From positions 20,446-84,445 of the forward strand of contig JAUYBL010000033.1 in the NCBI GenBank assembly GCA_030693065.1: DNA of 64,000 nt, read 5' to 3'. The translations under genes were made by a program, and so were the position numbers. Within the stretch, counting starts at the first letter, position 1. Each line of letters opens with the position of its first letter. The notes under the pieces are model-generated. The model saw only the letters and a list, made by a program, of their open reading frames with translations, was not told the DNA's origin and did not search any database. Source of the DNA: Methylococcaceae bacterium. GTDB lineage: Bacteria > Pseudomonadota > Gammaproteobacteria > Methylococcales > Methylomonadaceae. Below, piece after piece: positions 43,294 to 53,497 of the stretch.

Positions 43294-46293
43294 ATGAAAC
43301 GCGTGCATAAAAAAGCATCTGCTGCACTGGTTACGCGGCCATCCACATTCTCCGATAGTGGCTCTCGCTGGCTATTGTCTGAAGAAAACAGTGGCCGTGA
43401 ACAAGCGTTTAAGTCGCCCCCACCGCACATTCCATTGTCCACCTATCGTGTGCAATTCAACCGCGATTTCACCTTTAATCAGGCGCGCGAGATTGTTCCT
43501 TACCTGAGCGAGTTGGGCATCTCACACCTGTATGCCTCGCCCTATCTCAAGGCGCGGCCAGGAAGCCGACATGGTTACGATATTATCGATCACAACACAC
43601 TGAATCCCGAGATCGGCACGCACGAAGAATTTGAGCAGCTGTGTGCAACCCTCGCCGAACACGGCATGGGGCAGATTCTTGATTTCGTTCCCAATCATAT
43701 GGGCGTCCAGGGCGGAGATAATACCTGGTGGTTGGACGTACTGGAAAACGGTCAGGCATCCGTACACGCCGGATTCTTTGATATTGACTGGGCCCCGTTA
43801 AAGCTCAAGCTGCACGGCAAGGTGCTGTTGCCGGTGTTGGGTAACTCTTATGGTGCGGTGCTGGACAATGCCGAATTGCAATTGCGCTTTGACGCGGAAC
43901 ACGGTGAATTCGTCATTTATTACTACGAGCACCATTTTCCGGTTGATCCGGCCGAATACCCACAAATCCTGGCGTATCGCATGGATACTTTGAACACACG
44001 ATGTGGGCCGGATAATCCGGTATTGATGGAATACCAGAGTCTGATAACTGCGTTCCGTAATCTTCCCGCTCGAGATGAAAGCTCGCTTGAACGCCAGGTC
44101 GAGCGCAGACGCGACAAGGAAGTCTATAAACATCATCTTGCCGGTCTGGTTAAGCAATCTCCCGACATCGCCGAGTTTCTTGAAGAAAACCTGCACCTCT
44201 TCAACGGCATAGCTGGGCAATCATCCAGTTTCGATCTGCTCCATCAATTGATTGAGGCTCAAGCTTACCGGCTGGCATTCTGGCGGGTGGCCTCGGACGA
44301 AATTAACTACCGACGATTTTTTGACATCAACGATCTTGCCGGGCTACGCATGGAGAATGACGAGGTCTTCGAAGCAACTCACCAGTTATTGCTGCGGCTA
44401 GTGCATGAAGGCAAGTTGGATGGCTTGCGCCTGGATCATCCGGATGGGCTATATGATCCGGAAGCTTATTTTTGCAAACTGGTCGAACGCTGCAGTCGTG
44501 CCGGGCAACCGCCCTATCTGGTGGTGGAAAAAATCCTGGCGGTAAACGAGCAATTACGAACCAGCTGGCCGGTGCATGGCACTACGGGTTACGAATTTAC
44601 TAATCTGCTCAACGGGCTATTTGTGGTTACCAGTAACGCCGAACGTATAGAGCGTCTATATAAGAGCTTTATAGGAGAGCATGTCAAATTCGATGATTTG
44701 CTCTACCGATCCAAGCAGCTGATCATGAAGACTGGGCTGGCGGGGGAGCTAAATGTGTTGGCTAATCTGCTCTCAAAAATTGCTGAAGCTGATCGTCATA
44801 CTTGCGATTACACGCTACACGGATTACGCACAGCATTGTCTGAAATTATCGCCTGCTTTCCGGTCTATCGAGGTTACATAAGCTCCCGCGAGGTTGCGGC
44901 GGAAGACCGGCATAACATTGAACGGGCAATAGCAGCGGCTAAGCGTAGAAGTACAACAGCCGATACCAGCATCTTCGATTTTCTGCGTAACGTGTTAATT
45001 CTTTCCGCAGCAGAAGGAAAATCGACCGCTGACTATGAGCAGGTGCTTTCATTTACCATGAAATTCCAGCAATTCACCAGCCCGGTCATGGCGAAAGGAA
45101 TGGAGGACACCTGCGCCTATATTTATAACCGCTTGCTGTCACTCAACGAAGTCGGCGGCGATCCTCGTCGATTCGGCGTGACGCTTAGCGCATTCCACCG
45201 AGCCAACCAAGCGCGCGCAACGCATTGGCCACATGCAATGTTGACCACGTCCTCTCACGACACCAAGCGCAGCGAGGATGTTCGGGCGCGCCTCAATGTG
45301 TTGTCTGAAATACCGGCTGCCTGGCGGCTGGTATTGCGACGTTGGCGCCACGCCAACCGCAACCTCAAACGTAGAGTGGACGGAATGTTAGTGCCCACCG
45401 CCAATGATGAATATTTCATCTATCAGACCTTGCTTGGTATCTGGCCGCTAGGTGAGCCGGATGCGAATGACATGGCTAATCTAGGTGTTCGACTGTCGGA
45501 ATATCTGGTTAAGGCTGTGCGTGAAGCCAAGGTTTATACCAGCTGGATAAATCCTAATACAGCCTATGAAGAAGCAATCCTGGCATTCGTCGATACGCTG
45601 ATAAATGCGTCGGCGGAAAGTGCGTTCCTGACCGATTTCCTACCTTTTCAGCGACGAATTGCGCAGCTCGGGATGTTCAATAGCCTGTCACAGACATTGA
45701 TAAAACTCACCGCACCGGGTGTGCCTGATATTTATCAAGGTTGCGAATGTTGGAATTTCAGCCTGGTTGATCCGGATAACCGGCGGCCTGTTGATTTCGG
45801 CTACCGACAAACCCTGCTGGCTACATTGCAGGCGCTTGCCACGCAGGAAACGCGGCAACGTAGTACCGGAGTAAGAGCGCTATGCGACACGCTGGAAGAC
45901 GGCCGGGCCAAATTGCTGATTGTCCGGTCGGCGCTGGCGTTGCGTAAACGCTGGCCGGAAGTGTTTCAACAGGGAAGCTATTTGCCGCTGGCGGTCAGAG
46001 GAGAACATGCGGCTCATCTTTACGCCTATGCACGGAGTTTCGGTGATCGCACCGTCATCACCGTGGCGCCGCGTTTCTTCGTGCGGTTGCTGGGTGACAC
46101 CGAAATGCTGCCTCTGGGAGAAATGGTTTGGGGAAATACATCAGTGGAACTGCCTTCTGGTCTGGGCGATAAGCAATATACCTGCGTCTTCACAGGCAAA
46201 GCGCTAAAACTCTCTGGATGGTCCCTGACCGCCGCACAAGTGCTGGCAGGATTTCCTGTGGGGCTGGTTATCGGTGAAAACGTGCCATCCTGA
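43294..46293 (+). CDS. treY: Malto-oligosyltrehalose synthase TreY
   Basis: The 999-residue GH13 enzyme starts its core with STYRVQFNRDFTFNQA, the typical TreY opening after a 48-residue Ser/Arg-rich extension. It keeps YLKARPGSRHGYDIIDH, LRLDHPDGLYDPE, VVEKILAVNE and TSSHDTKRSEDVRARL. It turns the reducing end of a maltodextrin into a trehalose unit. At 999 residues it is somewhat longer than usual (about 720-950). It follows glgX with a 5-bp gap. Confidence 0.94.
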   Translation: MKRVHKKASAALVTRPSTFSDSGSRWLLSEENSGREQAFKSPPPHIPLSTYRVQFNRDFTFNQAREIVPYLSELGISHLYASPYLKARPGSRHGYDIIDHNTLNPEIGTHEEFEQLCATLAEHGMGQILDFVPNHMGVQGGDNTWWLDVLENGQASVHAGFFDIDWAPLKLKLHGKVLLPVLGNSYGAVLDNAELQLRFDAEHGEFVIYYYEHHFPVDPAEYPQILAYRMDTLNTRCGPDNPVLMEYQSLITAFRNLPARDESSLERQVERRRDKEVYKHHLAGLVKQSPDIAEFLEENLHLFNGIAGQSSSFDLLHQLIEAQAYRLAFWRVASDEINYRRFFDINDLAGLRMENDEVFEATHQLLLRLVHEGKLDGLRLDHPDGLYDPEAYFCKLVERCSRAGQPPYLVVEKILAVNEQLRTSWPVHGTTGYEFTNLLNGLFVVTSNAERIERLYKSFIGEHVKFDDLLYRSKQLIMKTGLAGELNVLANLLSKIAEADRHTCDYTLHGLRTALSEIIACFPVYRGYISSREVAAEDRHNIERAIAAAKRRSTTADTSIFDFLRNVLILSAAEGKSTADYEQVLSFTMKFQQFTSPVMAKGMEDTCAYIYNRLLSLNEVGGDPRRFGVTLSAFHRANQARATHWPHAMLTTSSHDTKRSEDVRARLNVLSEIPAAWRLVLRRWRHANRNLKRRVDGMLVPTANDEYFIYQTLLGIWPLGEPDANDMANLGVRLSEYLVKAVREAKVYTSWINPNTAYEEAILAFVDTLINASAESAFLTDFLPFQRRIAQLGMFNSLSQTLIKLTAPGVPDIYQGCECWNFSLVDPDNRRPVDFGYRQTLLATLQALATQETRQRSTGVRALCDTLEDGRAKLLIVRSALALRKRWPEVFQQGSYLPLAVRGEHAAHLYAYARSFGDRTVITVAPRFFVRLLGDTEMLPLGEMVWGNTSVELPSGLGDKQYTCVFTGKALKLSGWSLTAAQVLAGFPVGLVIGENVPS

Positions 46294-46309
46294 TTTGACT
46301 TTTTAGTGT

Positions 46310-46397
46310 GTAGTATGTGCTGAGGCACGAAGCGCACTTGTGCCCCAGAGGGTATCGATCGCGAACGATGCGCTTCACGTTGTTCAGCACATCCTAC
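46310..46397. repeat. Imperfect palindromic repeat inside the operon
   Basis: GTAGTATGTGCTGAGG with CGAAGCGCA (46310-46336) is mirrored by TGCGCTTCACG with TTCAGCACATCCTAC (46369-46397). The 88-bp element fills the treY-treZ gap, the only long gap within the operon. A role in mRNA processing or a mobile origin is possible. Confidence 0.65.
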
Positions 46398-46426
46398 TTT
46401 TGAGTGGCTTACTTGGAGTAACAATC

Positions 46427-48388
46427 ATGAGTAAACAGATAGCTACCAAATTAATCAATAGTCGCCGATTTCCAATTGGGGCAGAACGAGTACACGGAAA
46501 AGGCGTGCATTTTCGTGTTTGGGCACCTGAAAGAAAGACAGTGAAACTGGTCATTAATTCTCCAAGTGAAAATAAAGGTGACGATGTTGTTCTTCCCCCT
46601 CCCCCCACCGAAATTGAACTGCAAAGTGAAGGCAATGGCTATTTTTCGGTCATCTTGCAAGAGTCTTGCGTAGGAAGCTTGTATCGATACCTGCTGGATG
46701 ATGACCCGCAACCCTACCCGGATCCCGCCTCGCGTTTTCAACCCCAGGGTCCGCACGGACCGTCGCAAGTGGTCGATGCTTTAACGTTCGACTGGACAGA
46801 CGCAGACTGGACGGGAGTTGCAGCCCAAGGTCAAGTCATTTATGAGATGCACATCGGCACGTTTACTCATGACGGCAATTGGCTCGCTGCAGCCAAAGAG
46901 CTGCCAGAGCTTGCTGCATTAGGTGTGACTGTGTTGGAGATCATGCCAGTAGCCGATTTTCCAGGCCGGTTCGGTTGGGGTTATGACGGTGTCAATTTGT
47001 TCGCACCGACACGGCTTTATGGAACCCCGGACGAATTTCGGTATTTTGTTAATCAAGCTCATGCCGTAGGTCTCGGCGTGATTCTGGATGTGGTATTCAA
47101 TCATTTGGGCCCGGATGGCAATTATCTGGGGAAATTCTCCAGTGCTTACTTTTCCACCCGCTATCAAAGCGACTGGGGCGATGCGCTAAATTTTGACGAA
47201 CCAAACTCAGCCGCCGTGCGCGATTATGTGCTCACCAATAGTGCGTATTGGATTAAAGAGTTCCACCTTGACGGCCTACGTCTTGATGCAACCCAGCAAA
47301 TTTTCGACAGCTCTGCTGAGCATATTATTGCCGCAATCGTGCAGGCAGTGCGTAGCGCCGGGGCTCCGCGTAAGACTTTTGTTATTGGCGAGAATGAGCC
47401 GCAGGATGCAAAATTGTTTTCGCCTCTCGAAAACGGAGGTTTCGGCCTGGACGCATTATGGAACGACGATTTCCACCATACCGCTATGGTAGCAATGACA
47501 GGCCGTGCAGATGCTTACTATAGCGATTACCGGGGTGCCGCTCAGGAATTTGTATCCACATTAAAGCGCGGTTTCTTGTACCAGGGGCAATGGTACTCAT
47601 GGCAAAACAAAACGCGCGGAACGCCGGGACTGGACATGCCGCCAGCCAAGTTTATCAACTTCATCCAAAATCACGATCAATTAGCCAATTCAGGCAGTGG
47701 TAAACGCGTCCATTTATTGACCAGCCCAAATCGCTACCGGGCGTTGACCGCCCTGTTCTTATTGGCTCCGCAAACACCTATGTTGTTTCAAGGCCAAGAG
47801 TTTGCGGCCACCAGTCCGTTCTTTTATTTTGCCGACCACAAAGATGAAATTGCCCAATTGGTAGCGAGAGGACGCGCTGATTTTCTGGCTCAATTTCGTG
47901 CCTTGGCCACACCAGAAATGCAGGCCCGACTGCCCGACCCCTGCGACCCGCAAACGTTTACCCATTCAAAACTGGACTTAAATGAGCGCAATCTGCATAA
48001 GGAAGAATACGCCCTGCACCGCGATTTATTAAGCTTGCGCCGTAACGATCCGGTGTTTCAGGCTTGTCAACAAAGTAGCCGCATTGATGGAGCAGTGTTA
48101 AGCCCGGATGCGTGGGTGATACGTTTTTTCGGCAAGAATCCGGGGGATGACCGTCTGTTATTGGTTAACCTGAGCCGGGATATTCACCTGGTTCCGGCGC
48201 CGGAACCGCTTTTGACTGCGCCGAAAGATTGTGTCTGGGATGCCATGTGGTTCAGCGACGATCCTCATTACGGCGGTATGGGTATGCCGCCCTGGCCCAT
48301 GAAAGGCAATTGGTATCTTCAAGGCGAATCCGCTGTGGTGCTGCATCCTATTACTCAAGCAAAGGAGAGTGTTAATCATGAACAGTAA
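46427..48388 (+). CDS. treZ: Malto-oligosyltrehalose trehalohydrolase TreZ
   Basis: The 653-residue GH13 enzyme has an N-terminal CBM48-like domain (about 15-110, GVHFRVWAPERKTVKLV). The catalytic blocks are GYDGVNLFAPTRLYG, LRLDATQQIFD, VIGENEPQD and IQNHDQLANSGSG. It releases trehalose from the malto-oligosyltrehalose made by TreY. ATG 46427 has GGAG 10 nt upstream. An in-frame start at 46340 lies within the repeat element and is rejected. The stop overlaps the next start by 11 bp. Confidence 0.94.
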   Translation: MSKQIATKLINSRRFPIGAERVHGKGVHFRVWAPERKTVKLVINSPSENKGDDVVLPPPPTEIELQSEGNGYFSVILQESCVGSLYRYLLDDDPQPYPDPASRFQPQGPHGPSQVVDALTFDWTDADWTGVAAQGQVIYEMHIGTFTHDGNWLAAAKELPELAALGVTVLEIMPVADFPGRFGWGYDGVNLFAPTRLYGTPDEFRYFVNQAHAVGLGVILDVVFNHLGPDGNYLGKFSSAYFSTRYQSDWGDALNFDEPNSAAVRDYVLTNSAYWIKEFHLDGLRLDATQQIFDSSAEHIIAAIVQAVRSAGAPRKTFVIGENEPQDAKLFSPLENGGFGLDALWNDDFHHTAMVAMTGRADAYYSDYRGAAQEFVSTLKRGFLYQGQWYSWQNKTRGTPGLDMPPAKFINFIQNHDQLANSGSGKRVHLLTSPNRYRALTALFLLAPQTPMLFQGQEFAATSPFFYFADHKDEIAQLVARGRADFLAQFRALATPEMQARLPDPCDPQTFTHSKLDLNERNLHKEEYALHRDLLSLRRNDPVFQACQQSSRIDGAVLSPDAWVIRFFGKNPGDDRLLLVNLSRDIHLVPAPEPLLTAPKDCVWDAMWFSDDPHYGGMGMPPWPMKGNWYLQGESAVVLHPITQAKESVNHEQ

Positions 48389-50438
48389 TATTGTTATTGG
48401 AACGAATTGGACTGGGGACTCTGCCGAACAGGAAGAGTTACTAACACGTGAATGGTTAGTCACTAACGGTCTTGGCGGCTATGCATCCGGAACGATCTCG
48501 GGCGTACCCACCCGCCGTTTCCACAGTCATTTAACCGCTGTGCTTTCTGATCCGCAAGGTCGCTTTGTGATGCTCAATCAACTCAGTGAGTTGGTTCGGT
48601 TTCCTGATGGCAGCAGCCAGAAAATAGGCGGCATAGAATTAGCGGACGGATCGCTCGATCTTCACGGCATGTCGAGCCTGCGCGAATTTCGATTGGAATC
48701 CGGGGTACCGATATGGCGCTATGAACTGGCAAACCATGTGATTGAAAAATGGATACTGATGCCTTATATGAGCAACACGGTTCATGTAGGGTATCGCCTG
48801 GTTTCAGGCACAGGACCGGTAAGACTTAAAATTCGCGTAGCCGTACATTTTCGTCGCCATGAAGCTTCTTTGGCCGAAGGACTGCCCATGGATTCCTACG
48901 ATGTTAAAGCGTCTTCCGGACGTGTTGAAATCCAAGGGTTTCCAATTCCGCCCTTACATCTTTACGTCGATGGCGAGAATTCGGCATTTACGATTGAAGC
49001 CAAACGCTTTAGCGACATTCTTTACCGTATCGAGGAGCAAAGAGGCTATGAAGCTCAAGGCAATCTGTGGAGCCCTGGTTACTTTCGCGTTGATCTAGCT
49101 GCCGGAAAAGATGTCACCTTTATCGCTTCTTCGGAAAGCTGGGAAAGCATCATGGCACTGTCTCCCGCTGAGACATTTCAAGCCGAACTGGAGCGGTGTC
49201 GACGTTTGCTGGCGGCGGCGCCTCAGGGATTGGATAACGGCTTGGCCAAGCAGTTGGTGTTGGCAGCCGATCAATTTATTATCGCCCCGATCGAGCGTGT
49301 TGCCGAAACGACACGTACCCGCGCAACCGGCGGCGATGTGCGTACCATCATTGCCGGTTACCACTGGTTTACCGATTGGGGGCGGGACACCATGATCAGT
49401 CTCGAAGGCCTGACGCTGACGACAGGACGGCATATCGAGGCGGGACATATTCTGCGTACTTTTGCCCATCATCTACGTGATGGCCTCATTCCCAACATGT
49501 TTCCGGAAGGTGAAAGCGAAGGCGTGTATTACACCGCCGATGCGACGCTCTGGTTTTTCCATGCGCTGGACCGATATATCGCATATACCCAAGACCGTGG
49601 TTTACTCAAAGAATTGCTGCCCAAGCTGTTGGACATCATTGACCATCACATGCGGGGCACGCGCTTCGGTATTCATTGCGACCCCGGCGATGGCCTGCTT
49701 GTCCAAGGCGATCCGCGTTATGCGTTGACGTGGATGGATGCCAAGATGGGTGATTGGGTGGTTACACCGCGTCGCGGCAAAGCGGTTGAAATCAACGCTT
49801 TGTGGTACAACGCGCTACGCCTGATGGAAAAATGGATGGTGGAGGAAAACTTAAGCTCAGCCGCTATCGAGATTGCAAAGCGCGCCGACCTCACCCGGCT
49901 TAGTTTTAATCAACGGTTTTGGAATACCGAGACAGGCCATTTGTTTGATGTAGTCGACGCTGAAAGCGGTGGAAACGACCCGGCATGCCGGCCCAATCAA
50001 GTATTCGCGCTATCGCTATCTCATCCGGTATTGGATGAGGCGCATTGGCAATCGGTATTTCAGGCTATCAAAGATCGGCTGTTGACGCCGGTGGGACTTA
50101 GGACATTGTCCCCGGATCACCCCGACTATAAAGCCGATTACCATGGCGATCTTCGCACCCGAGATGCCGCTTATCATCAAGGCACTGTCTGGCCCTGGCT
50201 GCTGGGGCACTACATCGATGCCTGGTTACGCGTCTATCCCGACCAGCGTAAAGATGCGCGTGATTTTCTTGATCAATTTTTGGAGAGACATTTGCATGAA
50301 GCCTGTATCGGCTCCATCAGCGAAGTTTTCGATGCCGAAGGCTTATTCACTCCGCGGGGCTGTATCGCTCAGGCTTGGAGCGTTGCGGAGATCCTTCGCG
50401 CCTGGGTTAAGGTAGCTGAAAACCACAAGGATAATTAG
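48378..50438 (+). CDS. GH133-type glycogen debranching enzyme (amylo-alpha-1,6-glucosidase)
   Basis: The 686-residue protein has the GDE_N domain (REWLVTNGLGGYASGT, SGVPTRRFHSHL) and a C-terminal (alpha/alpha)6 GDE_C domain (GYHWFTDWGRDTMISLEG, FPEGESEGVYYTADATLWFF, RDAAYHQGTVWPW). It would remove alpha-1,6-linked glucose. It is a second debrancher besides GlgX. AAAGGAGAG precedes the ATG by 8 nt. It ends the operon; no clear terminator follows, and the next 267 bp hold only the ssb promoter region. Confidence 0.9.
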   Translation: MNSNIVIGTNWTGDSAEQEELLTREWLVTNGLGGYASGTISGVPTRRFHSHLTAVLSDPQGRFVMLNQLSELVRFPDGSSQKIGGIELADGSLDLHGMSSLREFRLESGVPIWRYELANHVIEKWILMPYMSNTVHVGYRLVSGTGPVRLKIRVAVHFRRHEASLAEGLPMDSYDVKASSGRVEIQGFPIPPLHLYVDGENSAFTIEAKRFSDILYRIEEQRGYEAQGNLWSPGYFRVDLAAGKDVTFIASSESWESIMALSPAETFQAELERCRRLLAAAPQGLDNGLAKQLVLAADQFIIAPIERVAETTRTRATGGDVRTIIAGYHWFTDWGRDTMISLEGLTLTTGRHIEAGHILRTFAHHLRDGLIPNMFPEGESEGVYYTADATLWFFHALDRYIAYTQDRGLLKELLPKLLDIIDHHMRGTRFGIHCDPGDGLLVQGDPRYALTWMDAKMGDWVVTPRRGKAVEINALWYNALRLMEKWMVEENLSSAAIEIAKRADLTRLSFNQRFWNTETGHLFDVVDAESGGNDPACRPNQVFALSLSHPVLDEAHWQSVFQAIKDRLLTPVGLRTLSPDHPDYKADYHGDLRTRDAAYHQGTVWPWLLGHYIDAWLRVYPDQRKDARDFLDQFLERHLHEACIGSISEVFDAEGLFTPRGCIAQAWSVAEILRAWVKVAENHKDN

Positions 50439-50620
50439 ACGAAGCCTATGCAATGAGGTTAAGCACAACTACTTGGGCAGCAAATCCTACTTAGCCCGAC
50501 TTTGGTTGTCTTTATGATCATGAATCAGTCAGCAGCTTGTTGCGCTGCCAATGCCGTTTTCGATTAAGTCATCGAATTGTCGAATCGCTTTAATGGTGCA
50601 ATCCGCGTGACAATATTGGG

Positions 50621-50626
50621 TATAAT
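50621..50626 (+). promoter_or_regulatory. Likely -10 box upstream of ssb
   Basis: A perfect TATAAT lies 80 bp before the ssb start. No good -35 hexamer sits at 17 bp, so the assignment is tentative. Confidence 0.4.
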
Positions 50627-50705
50627 CGAATTAAGAGTGACAGAGAACCTTGTCCCGTGCCACGAAAAATTGGCATTTGACATCAGTAAAACCCTAGGAG
50701 AGAAA

Positions 50706-51200
50706 ATGCTTAATAAAGTGACATTAATAGGACGATTGGGCGCTGATCCTGAAATTAGATATATGCCTAACGGTGGTGCCGTCACCACGATTCGCTTGGC
50801 AACGTCTAGGCGTTGGAAAGACAAGCAAAGCGGTGAAAGAAAAGAGGAAACTGAATGGCATCGCGTGGTGTTTTTTACGCGTTTGGCTGAAATTGCCGGA
50901 GAGTATTTAAAAAAAGGCAGTCAATTGTATGTTGAAGGCCGTATCCGCACACAAAAATGGCAGGGCCAAGACGGCCAAGATCGCTATACAACGGAAATCA
51001 TCGCCGAAGAGATGCACATGCTTGACACGCGTAGCGGCGGCACAGCCCAGTTTAATAATGAGGCTCCGCCATCAACCAGCTACAACGAGCAACCTGGCCG
51101 CCCTGCAGCACCGGGTCCACAACCATCGCCACAATCTAATTCATCAATGCCACCGCCCCCACCGAATTATGATGATTTTGATGACGATATACCGTTCTAG
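50706..51200 (+). CDS. ssb: Single-stranded DNA-binding protein
   Basis: The 164-residue protein has the OB-fold (1-110: [43 protein letters not shown]), a Pro/Gln/Ser-rich linker and the acidic tail DDFDDDIPF that binds partner proteins. It coats single-stranded DNA and recruits repair and replication factors. ATG 50706 after AGGAGAGAAA is clear. A terminator follows 14 bp after the stop. Confidence 0.96.
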   Translation: MLNKVTLIGRLGADPEIRYMPNGGAVTTIRLATSRRWKDKQSGERKEETEWHRVVFFTRLAEIAGEYLKKGSQLYVEGRIRTQKWQGQDGQDRYTTEIIAEEMHMLDTRSGGTAQFNNEAPPSTSYNEQPGRPAAPGPQPSPQSNSSMPPPPPNYDDFDDDIPF

Positions 51201-51214
51201 GAGTCACCTCATAC

Positions 51215-51243
51215 AAAAAAGCCTCTGCTATAGAGGCTTTTTT
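51215..51243. terminator. Bidirectional rho-independent terminator
   Basis: A 12-bp stem (AAAAAAGCCTCT / AGAGGCTTTTTT) with a 5-nt loop lies between the convergent ssb and truD genes and has A/T tracts on both sides. Confidence 0.9.
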
Positions 51244-51266
51244 ATTAAATGCCTGTGATTTTAAAT

Positions 51267-52289
51267 TTATAACTGCACAATTTCCCGTAATACAGCTGTG
51301 GCATAGCTACCTGCGGGCAATGTAAATTCAAGCACCAAGACATCGTCACAATCAAATTGCCAACTCAAATCCGGCACATTGACCCGCAATGCGCGTCGGT
51401 CTAAGTCCACATCAGCAGCAATCAAGCCTTGAGCAAGTTCGGTATGGTCGGCAATGATATTTTGTTCGATAGCCAGCGTTTCCGCTGAAACCCCAGGATC
51501 GCCTTTTCCCCATAAAGCCCCGGTAGGATGAATAATTCCGGCTTGGAGTCGACGTAGAATTTCGTCATCCGGCTTCTCAGATTTAAAGCTACTATGCCCC
51601 CCATCGAAACTGTAGGTATCACCTGCAACTGGCTGATTCCAAAGTTGATGCGTGACGCGATAACCCAGAATCAGATTGAATAAAAACGAACGCGCCGCTG
51701 ATAAATAAATACTGCGTTGCTCCCGGCCTACTTTAGCGCCTTGAAACATCGCTAAAGCCTTGTTGATATTCTGCCCTTGATTACCAAAGCGCTGGCTGCC
51801 GAAATAATTGGCAATGCCATGATCTTTAATGGCTTGCAGTTGTTCGGCAGTTTTTACTTTGTCGCCTTGCCAGTTGCGAATGGTCAACTTAAAGCGATTG
51901 CCGGATAACACGCCGCGTTTAAGTTTCCGGGCATGCCGGATGGCTTGTAAGACTTTGATGCTGTCGGATTCAAACTGTGTCCAGTCCGGATCTTGTTTGC
52001 CCGGCAACCAAACGCTAAACCATTGACTGGTGACCGCGTGACGATCTTTTAAACCGGCAACGCTGACATCGCGTTGTCTGACACCGGCAAAGCGGGCCAG
52101 CATGCGGGCAACATATTCAGTGTTTTCACCGGTTTTTTGAATGTATAAAAAAGCATGTTCGCCGCTGCCTGATGGTTCAAAAGACAATTGTTCTTCAACG
52201 ATAAAGTCTTCCGGAAGTGTGCGAATGTCGCCGGTGGCAGAAGGTCCGCCGTAAACAGCAGGCCATTCAGGGATATTGGTATAAGGCAC
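51267..52289 (-). CDS. truD: tRNA pseudouridine(13) synthase
   Basis: The 340-residue protein has the TruD motif GLKDRHAVTSQWFS, with the catalytic Asp at residue 82, the EDFIVEEQL start, NYFGSQRFG and ARSFLFNLILG. It modifies U13 of tRNA-Glu. It is the last gene of the tilS-to-truD block and lies 3 bp after ispF. Confidence 0.95.
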   Translation of the reverse strand: MPYTNIPEWPAVYGGPSATGDIRTLPEDFIVEEQLSFEPSGSGEHAFLYIQKTGENTEYVARMLARFAGVRQRDVSVAGLKDRHAVTSQWFSVWLPGKQDPDWTQFESDSIKVLQAIRHARKLKRGVLSGNRFKLTIRNWQGDKVKTAEQLQAIKDHGIANYFGSQRFGNQGQNINKALAMFQGAKVGREQRSIYLSAARSFLFNLILGYRVTHQLWNQPVAGDTYSFDGGHSSFKSEKPDDEILRRLQAGIIHPTGALWGKGDPGVSAETLAIEQNIIADHTELAQGLIAADVDLDRRALRVNVPDLSWQFDCDDVLVLEFTLPAGSYATAVLREIVQL

Positions 52290-52292
52290 TGG

Positions 52293-52766
52293 CTATTTTT
52301 CGATCAGGACAACAGCCTGGACGGCAATGCCTTCTTTGCGGCCTTCAAAGCCCAATTTTTCGGTGGTAGTGGCTTTTACATTAATGAAGTCAATGTCCAC
52401 TTGTAAGTCAGCAGCAATGTTTTCGCACATTGCCGCGGTATGTGGCGACATTTTTGGTGCCTGGGCAATAATGGTGATGTCGGCGTTGATTAAACGATAG
52501 CCTTTGCCTTGTACGACGTTATAAACATGACGCAGCAGTACACGACTATCGGCACCTTTGAATTCAGGATCGGTATCAGGAAAATGCTTGCCTATATCGC
52601 CTAATGCCGCCGCGCCTAATAAGGCATCAGACAAGGCATGCAACACCACGTCGCCATCGGAATGCGCTTCCAGACCTTGTTCATAAGGAATAGTGACGCC
52701 GCCTAGGATAATACTGTCGCCTTCGCCGAAACGATGCACATCGTAACCTTGTCCAACTCTGATCAT
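52293..52766 (-). CDS. ispF: 2-C-methyl-D-erythritol 2,4-cyclodiphosphate synthase
   Basis: The 157-residue protein has the IspF metal site DVHRFGEGD (Asp and His), [32 protein letters not shown] and the C-terminal [17 protein letters not shown]. It makes the cyclic diphosphate of the methylerythritol phosphate pathway to isoprenoids. It overlaps ispD by 4 bp. Confidence 0.96.
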   Translation of the reverse strand: MIRVGQGYDVHRFGEGDSIILGGVTIPYEQGLEAHSDGDVVLHALSDALLGAAALGDIGKHFPDTDPEFKGADSRVLLRHVYNVVQGKGYRLINADITIIAQAPKMSPHTAAMCENIAADLQVDIDFINVKATTTEKLGFEGRKEGIAVQAVVLIEK

Positions 52767-53458
52767 TGTTGTTCCATATAAAAAAGCGCTAAGGGTAAGT
52801 CCTCGGGCCGAGTGATTTTTATATTATCGGGGCGGCCTTCGACGATTTTCGGTTGGTAGCCTTGCAACTCTAAGGCGCTGGCTTCGTCGGTGATGGCGGG
52901 GTTGCCTTCGGCCGCTTCCAGCGCAGACTTCAGCATTCCATAACGAAACATTTGTGGCGTCAACGCGCGCCAAATATGACTTCTGTCGAGCGTGCCGTGA
53001 ATGCTGGTGCCCTGGACGTTTTTTAAGGTGTCGTGAGATGACAACGCCAAAATCCCACCGACTGCATCATCGACCAAAGTATTGATCAGCAGGTTTATAT
53101 CTTCTGTTGTAAGGCAAGGCCGGGCGGCATCGTGTACCAGCACCCAGTCATCATCGGCGGCTTGATCTCTGATGAATCGCAGGCCTGACAGCACCGAGTC
53201 TGCTCGTTCTTTGCCGCCGGGTGCGGTCAGGATATTGGTATGTTTTGATATTGCCAGCGTCGGCCAGTACGGATCTTCTACGGAAATTGCAACAACCACC
53301 GCGGTAAACACATCCGCCTGTAACAGGCGTGATAGCGTGTGTTCAATAACGGTTTGATTGGCTAGCGGTAAATATTGTTTGGGCCGGTCTGCCTGCATAC
53401 GTTTGCCGACACCGGCAGCAGGCACGACTGCCCAGAATTTTGTTGAATCAATCATCAA
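52763..53458 (-). CDS. ispD: 2-C-methyl-D-erythritol 4-phosphate cytidylyltransferase
   Basis: The 231-residue protein has [22 protein letters not shown] (the CTP-binding loop), [10 protein letters not shown] and [13 protein letters not shown]. It transfers CMP to methylerythritol phosphate. It stands between ftsB and ispF as in other gammaproteobacteria; ATG at 53458 or the next codon could be the start. Confidence 0.96.
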   Translation of the reverse strand: MMIDSTKFWAVVPAAGVGKRMQADRPKQYLPLANQTVIEHTLSRLLQADVFTAVVVAISVEDPYWPTLAISKHTNILTAPGGKERADSVLSGLRFIRDQAADDDWVLVHDAARPCLTTEDINLLINTLVDDAVGGILALSSHDTLKNVQGTSIHGTLDRSHIWRALTPQMFRYGMLKSALEAAEGNPAITDEASALELQGYQPKIVEGRPDNIKITRPEDLPLALFYMEQQ

Positions 53459-53497
53459 TTATAAAAAGGCAAAATGTGTTGCGAGGAATTTGGAGCG

